Part shown: piece after piece, positions 55,931-64,000 of the stretch
Position numbering within the stretch: the stretch's first letter is position 1
Layout of the letters: every line of letters starts with the position of its first letter
Source: Megalobrama amblycephala
Taxonomy: Eukaryota > Chordata > Actinopteri > Cypriniformes > Xenocyprididae
Length of the DNA stretch: 64,000 nt
Direction of reading: 5' to 3'
Assembly (NCBI RefSeq): GCF_018812025.1
Contig: NC_063053.1
Location: 13,248,623 to 13,312,622 of the forward strand
Program-made: the position numbers and the translations under genes
The notes under the pieces: model-generated
What the model saw: only the letters and a program-made list of their open reading frames with translations
What the model was told of the DNA's origin: nothing
Database searches by the model: none

Positions 55931-57600
55931 CCATACAACAAAAATTGTTTGCAGATATTGTTTGTTCAGTTAGTCATTCAGTCTTCCATGATCTTGTTTA
56001 GTGTTTTATATAGCCAAAAACATGTTGCCATGGCTAACATGCTATTGAGGTCTTGACTGTGAATAAGATAATCTACACTACTCAGATATAATGTAACACT
56101 TTGAATCAAATATATTCATAACCAAGGAATGGTTCTTTTTTTTTTCTTTTTTTATGTACGTCATGACCTTAATATTTGATATTCTTCTTGGACATTGTGT
56201 GTATATGTGCATTTTGTGGGAGACTATGCAGTCTTACACACCGTGTGTGTGCATCTCTGTGTGTGTGTGTGTATCTAGCTAATGAGCAGATCTGCAGGTG
56301 ACACTGCCTTGTAGCCTCAGCACACTCCTTAGCAGGGGACAGCAACAGAGAGGAGATTCTCATTATTTTCAGCAGAGTGAGCGAATGAAAGAGCAAGCCA
56401 GTAAGGCCAACGAGTGAGCAAGCAAGTAAGTGACTGACTGAATGAGTAAGAGAAAATGGAATGATATTTGATGGCAAATGCCCAGATTTGGACAGCCGGA
56501 ATGGAAATATTTAAAAGCTCATTCATATTTGAACAGCTTCACAGAGGGAAGTGAACTTTTGCTCAGCGCCGAGTTGAACTCCAAACCTATTCTTTTACGA
56601 TGCCAAAACAAGCCAGCAAACAAATAAAAATAAACATGATAAAGATAAAAATGATGGTCTATCTATTCAACCATCCATCCATCTCAATGTAGACCAATAC
56701 GGAAAAATTTTATTCCATCACTTTATATGTTATGATTTTTTTTTTTCTTTGAAGCTGACCTCTGTATAAGTTTCATTCATAGTGACATTCACATTTGCAC
56801 TTTCCCAACACAAAAATGCCATTGGAAGCACATTGTGAATACAGATGAATCTGATTTATGACTTGCCAACCTTGAAACATGCTGGCATTTATTCTATTTA
56901 TCCTTTTTATGTATGAAACGCATCATTCACCTTGTTCACCAACACATCTGTGGCCTGTATTCTCCCTTTCTGCAAAGAACACTCTGTAGCCTTAATACAA
57001 TCCTCAGCTGAAGAGAATTCTTGGGGGTGAATAGAGACAAATAAGTAAGATTCATAAGAATTCTTTTATTACTATCTTTTCTCTTTCTTTCTTTTTTTTT
57101 TTTTTTTGGTACATATTGCCCAGAGGAGAATAAAAAGAATAATGCACATCACCCAGATCACCACTATGTGACACTTTAGAGACCTAAGAAATTACCTATG
57201 AAGAAGATGTGTACTGAAAGATGAGAGAGAAAGAGACAAATCCATAAGTAGAGCATATCATTACATAATGAGGAGAATGTTGGCACTATAGCATTGTGGC
57301 ACACTGTTATGCATCTCCCTACATAGGGAAAATGTCAGTTTGTTTGTGTTTGTCCTGTGTACGTGGGAAAATGGTGATGAGAGCACTCATGGATGAATGT
57401 GTCTGACATAATAAAAGCTTGTGTGTGTAGTCAAAGGCAGTGAAATATGGACTGAATCATAATAGTCAGCCCATGGTCTTGAGTAGTTCTGTACTGATGA
57501 AAAATAAACTGTCATTTACATAAGCTGGACCTATAAACCTATTAGGAGTTTTTATAGAGCACTATCTTGGACAATTTAGTAGCCTATCTATCTAAAAAAC
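55931..57600. other. Non-coding stretch
   Basis: A short interrupted (TG)n near 56240-56275 and T-runs near 56128 and 57090. ORFs at 56169-56526 (minus) are incidental. Nothing recognised. Confidence 0.5.
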
Positions 57601-57604
57601 AATG

Positions 57605-57890
57605 CATTGTTTTAGTGATTTACTGTGAGTTACTGCTGTAACCTCTGTTCCCTGATGGAGGGAACAAGATGTTGTGCTGAGACTGACACTAGGGGTTGCT
57701 CTTGGAAGCCCCAAACACCTATTCAGAAAAGGCCAATTAGAATTGGAAAGTGAAACGGAGGTTACAGCAGTAACCAAGAAGTTCCCTATCTGACAGTCGC
57801 TTTGACGTTGTGTCGAGACTGACGCTAGGGGTCACTATACTAAACGCCACAACCAGCTGAACTGCAGGCAGTCTCTAGCGTGCCAAGTGA
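57605..57890. repeat. Repeat with GTTACTGCTGTAACCTC palindrome
   Basis: GTTACTGCTGTAACCTCTG (57630) and GGAGGTTACAGCAGTAACC (57757) are inverted. TTGTGCTGAGACTGACACTA and TTGTGTCGAGACTGACGCTA (57672, 57809), each followed by GGGGT, are direct repeats of about 137 bp. Known to me as a dispersed fish repeat; class unclear. Confidence 0.6.
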
Positions 57891-58094
57891 AATCATATAA
57901 ACATAGATTAACTCACACATCAATTGTGGTAAACTGAAGCTCAAGCATGTTTGCTTGACGTGCGAGAACCAATGAGGTTCATTCTTGTGTGTTTTACACA
58001 GCACGATTGAGCTTCCCCAAGAGGTTTGTTCTCGCTCGCCAAGCAGGTTTGGTTAAGCTTCTGTTTATGTTCACTGATCAGTGTTTATGTGACA

Positions 58095-59587
58095 AGCCCC
58101 CGGTTTCACAAACAAGGCTTAAGCTAGTCCTAGACTAAAGGCTGGAATACACTACACGATTTTTAAAATCTGAACAGATTTTTAAAACACTAGGTATCAT
58201 ACACTTGCCAACTTTGTAAATGGTTACAGATAAAAGCTGGGCATCATACACTACCAGACTTTAAAATCGTTCGGAACACAAACAGAAACACGCGCCTGGT
58301 TGCTAGGAGACGCATGACAGACAGGCGAAAAAAATGCAGGAGATGAGATGACCAGCCGCAGTGGAAGATACGAGGCAAATGCGTTTGGAGCATAGACTAT
58401 AAAAAAATGATAGACAGGGGTGGGTAGACACAGTCAGTATGGACAGATTACAACAGGAGTTAGAGGTAAATTGTGTAGTTTTATGATTATCCAAGTTGTT
58501 ACCTTTAATATAATAAATTATTAGTCGCTGTGTACATTTAATGTAATATAATCAATAATTCGTAGCTTCTGACATTTTAATCCAGCTACATATCCAGGAT
58601 AAAGCGTAAATATATAATGGATAGCGATGAATATTAACATATTTAATAATGAATGAACCGCAAAATGTGGTTTCAAGACAAAGCTAATACAGTACTTACT
58701 AAAGCAATTTTTTCTATCATGGTGGAGCTCCACTTATTCTTCAGTGATTTTTTTTTTCTGTATTATGAGAAGGAATTTCCGTATTTTTCAACCTGGGAGC
58801 AACGCGACTGTGTGACGAAACTGCCGCAAACAATTACTAAAACGGCAGATTCTGCATTTTCTCATTTAATCATGCATTTAATTCATGAATGTCATGTGCG
58901 ATCTCGCGGGCGCGGCTCCATCTAGCGGCTGTAAGCGGTATGGTCTCAACATGATTACTCGTCAAGCGCCAAAGCTTGTGATTCGTGCGCTGAATGAGGT
59001 AAGTTTTTCCTTATTACCCGATTTTGTACAGTAGTTTCATTTTTTTTTTCTTTGTGAATTTGCACCCTTGATTCGCATTGCTTAGGCAGCGTATGACTGT
59101 ATCATGTAGGCTACTGTATTTATTAGCAACAACACATATAGTACACTGATATGTGTTCTAAAATCGGCTCAAAATATCAAACATGTTTAATATCCTCCGA
59201 CTGGATGGAATCAAAATCTGAAGCTAAAAAATCGGAGTCTATGACCATGATATACTACGCGATTTTCCATGGAATCTGTCGGCTCAAATCTGCAGACTGG
59301 CTCTGACTTTTGTCAACTAGTGTCAACTTGTTCAGACTGTAAATCGGGGGAAAATCGGGGCAAAAATCGTGTAGTGTATTCCAGCCTTAAAGATGCATGT
59401 TTGAGCTGTTTTAACTGAAAGAAACTTGCACTGACATATCTTAAAATATATCAGAGCCATTGTTTTGTCTCAAGATGCACACCAGTAATGTTTTTTCTAG
59501 GGTGCATTTATAAAAGCTACTTAAATACCCTAATTGAACTAAGACCTAATCCTAGCTTAGGCTAAGCCCTGTCTGTGAAACCGGGCC
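58095..59587. mobile_element. Older MITE (CCGGTTTCACA ends) split by Harbinger-like element
   Basis: Left CCCGGTTTCACAAACAAGGC, right GCCCTGTCTGTGAAACCGGGC; without the insertion it would be about 240 bp. The interior has CATATCTTAAAATATATCAG and GTCTCAAGATGCACACCAG. Confidence 0.78.
58139..59387. mobile_element. PIF/Harbinger-like element, 1.25 kb
   Basis: AGGCTGGAATACACTACACG … CGTGTAGTGTATTCCAGCCT with TAA on both sides (58136-58138, 59388-59390). The termini are followed by further inverted sequence (ATTTTTAAAATCTG versus the GATTTT/AAAATCG blocks). It contains two exon-like starts before good donors: ATGGACAGATTACAACAGG…GAG|GTAAAT (58439-58466) and …ATGATTACTCGTC…AATGAG|GTAAGT (58950-59000). 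No complete transposase. Confidence 0.8.
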
Positions 59588-59737
59588 TAAAAGTCTAAAT
59601 TAAATCTTTTCATCATATAAATCGATCAAATCTCTTCAGAAAATTTGGACTAAACCACTCCATTCATATGGATTAGTTTTGTGATCTCCTTATGATTTTT
59701 TTGAAGCGTCAAAGTGTTAGTTGCGTAGCTATATGGA

Positions 59738-60006
59738 GGGACAGAAAGCTCTCAGATTTCATCAAAAAGATCTTCAATTGTGTTTCGAAGATGAACGAAT
59801 GTCTTTGAAATGACATGAGGGTGAGTAATTAATAACAGAATTTTCATTTTTGGGTGAACTATCCCTTTAATGTTGTTCCAAAGCTGTATGAGTTTCTTCT
59901 GTGAAACACAAAAAAAAAGATATTTTGAAAAAAATGCCATGGTGATTTTCATTTATACAATGAAAGTAATGTGGTCCAATATTGTTTGGGCCCCAAAGTT
60001 CTTCCA

Positions 60007-60054
<48 letters not shown>

Positions 60055-60108
60055 ATATTTATATATATTTTTATTTTTTCTGCAGAAAAAAAAGAAATGC
60101 ATACAGGT
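59738..60108. repeat. Fold-back family fragment with (TA)n
   Basis: ATGACATGAGGGTGAGTAAT and TTTTGGGTGAACTATCCCTT (59811-59870) are the right end of the 41.4-kb family. GTTTCTTCTGTGAAACACAA and CTGCAGAAAAAAAAGAAATG belong to a sister fold-back whose centre is now a TA tract (60009-60050). Confidence 0.65.
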
Positions 60109-60112
60109 TTAA

Positions 60113-60622
60113 AGGTGCTAAAGAGGATGTTTTGTTTTATACATTTTTGCAATATTACTTGAAACTGTCTTTACTAACTGATAAAAGACTATTTATTAGG
60201 TGCACTGAAAGGAATATTATTAATATACATCATCTGTGCATGAGGTAGGGCCTTAAAAACATCAGCGATCATCGCGTAAACGATTGGCCCTCTGGCTTGT
60301 CAATCACTGCCGTGACGTTCCTTGTGAGAGACGTGCGCGGCTGCGCGCTCCAGTAACTTTCCACACTCCACAGGCGCCGCATGCAATATTTTTGTCAGGA
60401 GACAGGAGTAACAACTGCAGATTATGAGTTACCTGCGGTGAGTCCGACATAATGAATCCACTAACACAACACAGCGAATGCCGGTGGTAAACACTCGTGT
60501 TCCAATACTCGTGCACGAGTTTTGGGAAGCGTTCCCTCGAAATTCTTACGCATGCGCTCATTTCAAAAACTCAGTAACGGTCTTTGGTTTCTCAGTCGAT
60601 GAAAAGATCCTCTTTAGCGCCT
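60113..60622. mobile_element. TTAA-type element (AGGTGCTAAAGAGGAT ends)
   Basis: AGGTGCTAAAGAGGAT … ATCCTCTTTAGCGCCT flanked by TTAA (60109-60112, 60623-60626). The middle (60300-60480) is CpG-rich and includes ATGAGTTACCTGCG directly before GTGAGT (60438), a start codon next to a consensus donor. No transposase. Confidence 0.87.
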
Positions 60623-60626
60623 TTAA

Positions 60627-61640
60627 CTGTAATAAGTTATGGCAGAATCTATCGATTCCACAGAATTATAAACCAAGCGATTTGTGCCATACTATTGCCC
60701 TTATTCACCCACAAGGTCACTCTTATTTGTGAGAAAAATAAAGCCACACACTACAAGATTGTTTTCTGATCAACATTATATTGTATTTTATATGTTGATT
60801 AGTGGAAACATAACAAATGCATTCCATGCCAGCATGTCCCTCTTACATGCCATCATTCATCCATCCTAGTCGCTGTAGGAGTTCTCCAGTCATTAGGACC
60901 TTGTCCCCTCGGGGCCACTGTTTTGAAAACACCCTGATGAAAAGACTTTGCTCATTTACAGCCTGTCGATTTCTGTCACCACATTGGATGGAGAAGTGTG
61001 TTCGCTTGTCTGTTCGTCTGAACCTGAAGGCTAGTCTTGTCCACAAAGAATGTTTTCTTGATGCACAGTTCCTGACCTTTAGTTGACTGGTTTCTTTTGG
61101 TCTGAATCTGTATGAATTTAGCAGTCATAGCATTGTATTAACCATCTGAACAGCTTCTTGCGCCATGTTTTTTTTTTTTTCTTCTTTTTTTCCCATTATT
61201 AATTTTCCAGACCGGTTCATGTCTCTCACAGCCACCTTTATAATGTTTTGTCATTCTGTAGCAGAAAATGTCACAACATTGGATGAATGACCTTTTTAAA
61301 GCTCTGTCGACTCATTCTAATCCTTCATTTTCACCGTGTGATCTTCCATCTGTGACCCCTTCACATTCATTCTCAGCCTAATCACCTCCACCGTAACACA
61401 GACCTTCACTCACCTAGACAGCTGAGTGCCACGTAATCTCAGATCTCTCTTGGCCCAAATGCATATGGGTTTGTGATCTTTCCATCAGTGATATCCGCTT
61501 TTCTTTTTGTGTATGCTTACTACCTCTGAAGATATCACTGCAGTGATGTATAATGAACCTTTAGTTCTGGCATCATGACATAGTGCTAAATAATATTGAT
61601 CAAATCTGCTTCAACAGCAGCATTTTGGGTAAAGCAACAT
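60627..61640. other. Non-coding stretch
   Basis: The region 60830-61090 is open on both strands (60817-61086 plus, 60843-61046 minus), but neither peptide is recognised and neither border shows paired splice sites that convince. A T/C tract near 61167-61195. Confidence 0.4.
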
Positions 61641-61850
61641 GTTGTGAATGTTTGCTTACCATAATGTTGTTACAAATCTGTATTACTGTCTTTCTTCTTT
61701 GGAACACAAAGAAGAAAGACAGATTAAGAAAAATGTCTTCGTGCTTTTTGTCTATATAATGAAAGTCAATGGAATCCAGTGTTGTTTTTTGTGTGTGTGT
61801 GTGTTCTGCAGAAGAAGGAAATGCATACAGGTTTGAAGTGATAACAAGAG
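61641..61850. repeat. Fold-back family fragment
   Basis: TCTTTCTTCTTTGGAACACA and its inverted neighbour AAGAAGAAAGACAGATT, then ATAATGAAAGTCAATGGAA, (GT)n and TTCTGCAGAAGAAGGAAATG: the internal part of a recurrent inverted element, also seen in 59860-60108. Confidence 0.5.
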
Positions 61851-61859
61851 TTTTAAAAG

Positions 61860-62935
61860 CTTTTATTGACAAAAACCTTCAATATTATGCAAAGAGTCAA
61901 TATTTACAGTGTTGACCCTTCTTCTTCATAACCTCTGCAATTTGCTCTGGCATGTTGCATATAATATTCTGGGCCAAATCCTAATTGATAGTGATCCATC
62001 CTTGCCTTATTAGTGCTCAGTTTGTAGACGTCTGCTTGACCACTCTCCATTTGATGATTGACCACAGGTTCTCTAGCTCTGGGGATTTGTCTGGTCACGG
62101 ATCCAAAATTTCGATGTAATCCGAGCCATGATCTTCAAGCCACTTATTTTTAACGGATTATTTATCTTGTCCATCATGCTGGAAAATGCATGGATCATCA
62201 CCAAATTGCTTCTGGGTCATGGGGAGAAGTTGTTCTTGCTGGACTTTTGACACCATTCTTTATTCCTGGCAGCGTTTTTGGGAAGAACTGTGAGAGAGCC
62301 CACTCCCTTGGATGAAAAGCAACCCCACACATGGATGGTCTCAGGATGCTTCACTGTTTGCACACACATGGTAGCGTTCATCTATTCTTCTCCAGACAAT
62401 CAATTTTCCAGATGTCTAAAACAGTCTGAAGGGGGCTTCATCAGACAAAATAACTTTGCACCAGTCTTCTGCTGTGCTATCCTTGTACTGTACTCCCTGC
62501 AGAATTTCAGTCTGTCCTTAATTTTTTTCTTGTAGAGAAGTGGCTTCACTGTGCATGCAGATGCATTCACACCCACCTGCCACCAATATTGAAGAAGTTC
62601 TGCACTGGTGGTGACACAATTCCATTAGCTGACTTCTCAGGAGGAGACCGTCCTGGCACTTGCTGGGCAATCTGGGACATCCTGAAGCTTTCTTCACTTC
62701 AGTAGAATCTCTCTCCTTGAAATCCTTGATGATCCAGTAAATGGTTCTTTCAGGTGCAACACCTTTGCAGCAATTTTCTTCCATGTGAGGCCATTTTAAT
62801 GCAAAGTGATGATGGCTACTTGTCTTTCTTTGAAGGTTACCATTGCTAACACAAGAAAACCATGACTAGATGCACTTCTTCCTTTTTTATATAGCAATCA
62901 GTTTGCTCATCTTATAAGAATGAGAGTTATTTTAC
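61860..62935 (-). mobile_element. Third Tc1-like element, ends not resolved
   Basis: Recognised only by its decayed transposase (61897-62843, minus). I could not find inverted termini or a TA duplication, so the element is truncated or too diverged. Confidence 0.7.
61897..62843 (-). pseudogene. Tc1-like transposase, decayed
   Basis: Minus strand from the ATG at 62843: MVTFKERQVAIITLH, stop, NGLTWKKIAAKVLHLKE (first helix-turn-helix region). Then in another frame RTIYWIIKDFKERDSTEV and KKASGCPRLPSK (the GRPR-like hook, Gly-Cys-Pro-Arg here). Further down, KQFGDDPCIFQHDG (second catalytic Asp in QHDG), DHGSDYIEILDP and …EVMKKKGQHCKY then stop. The normal NSPDLNPIENLW reads DKSPELENLW, so the third catalytic region is damaged by a deletion. 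Length of about 315 codons agrees with the family. Confidence 0.85.
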
Positions 62936-62937
62936 CT

Positions 62938-64000
62938 GGGGTGCGTTTCCTGAACAACGATGTAACTCGCTGCTGAACTACCATAGTACGATGCATCGTT
63001 GAACAAATCAACTAGCTAGTCACGACTGTTTCCTGAAACCGTATTGTCGCAAACTTGTTGTTCAACTACGTTGGTGAATGACGTCATGCAGATGGTGGAG
63101 TAATAACTTCTTTAAATGAATCCGTTTGAGATCGAATGAATGCTAGAATTTCTGCTATAAATTACAGACATGGCATTAGAGGACTAGTTCTCATTTTCCT
63201 CGGTTATTTTGCTTTTTTCCAGATTAAATCAAATGCTTGTTCTGACGTACCAGAGCATGTACGCACATGCGCACTCTTCAAAAACGGTGATTTAAATCTC
63301 TTGACAAGCTAAAATATATAAATGACATTTGTATATATTCAAAATAATAGCACGCTGTGATTCGTCCGTAGGCACGAGGCCGCAGGCCGAGTGCCGTAGG
63401 TAATCACAGCGTGCTGATATACAGCCATATCGCACGGCTACTCGTGTGATATTGCGTTTATACAACAGTTCGACGGCACGAGTGTGTAATTAAATAAGAA
63501 CAACAACGGAGTGTCTTTAAAACCCTCTTTTGTGCAGCACTACTTCCTTCCGCCACGGATTCAAAACTCAAGTTGTCAGTTGAACCAAGCCTCCGTTACT
63601 AACTCTAAAACGTCACTTTTGAACTAGTAACGAAGGAACGTTGAGTCGCTTCATTGAAACACATTGAATTTTGTACAGTATTAGAGAGAGAAAGAGGGAG
63701 AGAGTAGGTTATTACCTGTGTCTGGTATATTGCATTACATTCATTCTTCAAGTCGATGTCCATAATATTATATCCCTTATACAAGTCCGTTTGAATGTCC
63801 GCTGAGGAAAGCGATCTTTGTATTTGTCATTTTTTACAGCTTTGGGAATTTACACCACAGCGCTAAAACAACTTCCTTTTGCAAAAGTTCCTTTCAATTT
63901 AAAAGTCTCTTGTGCTTCACTGACTCATTCTCCTGTAAAGTGTTGCCGCCATCTAATAGCGTATTAATGTAATGTTCACTCAATCCATATTACTCATTGG
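62938..64000. mobile_element. Inverted-repeat element(s) running off the window end
   Basis: GGGGTGCGTTTCCTGAACAA is a typical MITE start, with TTTCCTGAAACCG following near 63029. At 63349-63415 a 14-bp stem (AGCACGCTGTGATT/AATCACAGCGTGCT) encloses a G+C-rich region GAGGCCGCAGGCCGA. Further on TTCGACGGCACGAGTGTG and AACGTCACTTTTGAACTAG occur in other fish repeats. No right terminus before the window ends. An (AG)n-rich tract lies at 63684-63706. Confidence 0.5.

Noticed and set aside
60817..61086. Region open on both strands, possible exon
   Set aside because: Neither peptide is recognised, and no paired acceptor and donor in phase was found; mentioned in the stretch description only.
1..64000. 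CRISPR array, operon or other prokaryotic system
   Set aside because: No regularly spaced direct repeats with unique spacers, no gene-dense layout and no ribosome binding sites; the DNA is clearly eukaryotic.

Overview
The window is 64 kb of vertebrate nuclear DNA, and its repeat content points to a ray-finned fish, most likely a cyprinid. The evidence is A+T-rich sequence, long (TA)n, (CA)n and (GATA)n tracts, many Tc1/mariner relics, hAT and PIF/Harbinger-like elements, and numerous short inverted-repeat elements flanked by TTAA. I recognise several of these families from cyprinid genomes by memory only; species and chromosome cannot be read from the sequence.

I found no complete host gene. 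Almost every open reading frame is a chance ORF or a transposon remnant. The only candidates for host coding sequence are two isolated exon-like segments on the + strand: 16166-16366 and 26563-26628. The second is cysteine-rich. The window reads as an intergenic region or a large intron, with long non-repetitive stretches between nested transposons. Some of those stretches, especially 4.9-5.6, 20.9-22.3 and 42.7-43.4 kb, have the look of conserved non-coding DNA, but this is untested.

Layout. 0-5.7 kb: a truncated TTAA element, then a minus-strand LTR retroelement (gag-like relic plus LTR-like DNA) carrying a small palindromic insertion. 5.7-12 kb: two copies of one repeat family, the first split by a Tc1 element. 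13-15.5 kb: perfect hairpins, then a TTAA element hosting a rearranged LTR element with inverted identical arms. 17-21 kb: nested palindromic elements. 22.6-25.8 kb: a hAT-type element with an 8-bp target duplication, filled with later insertions. 26-36 kb: mostly plain sequence with an LTR fragment, microsatellites and palindromic elements. 36.4-38.7 kb: nested elements, including one carrying a broken THAP exon and a RecQ-like fragment. 41-48.7 kb: a run of inverted-repeat elements, the largest a 1.8-kb fold-back. 50-54.7 kb: a near-duplicate of the 23.2-kb element, a second Tc1 relic and a second THAP-like relic. 55.7-64 kb: a decayed tRNA-type SINE, nested PIF/Harbinger-like elements, a third Tc1-like relic and an element running off the window end.

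The genes do not work together as a pathway. What the window records is transposon history: who inserted into whom, with target duplications (TA, TTAA, TAA, GTAAA, GTGATGAG) that can still be read. The most unusual object is the palindromic LTR element at 14266-15102. It has two 210-bp inverted LTR arms that look identical, a tRNA-Phe primer site and a 5-bp target duplication, and its inversion joint lies at a hairpin in the LTR.
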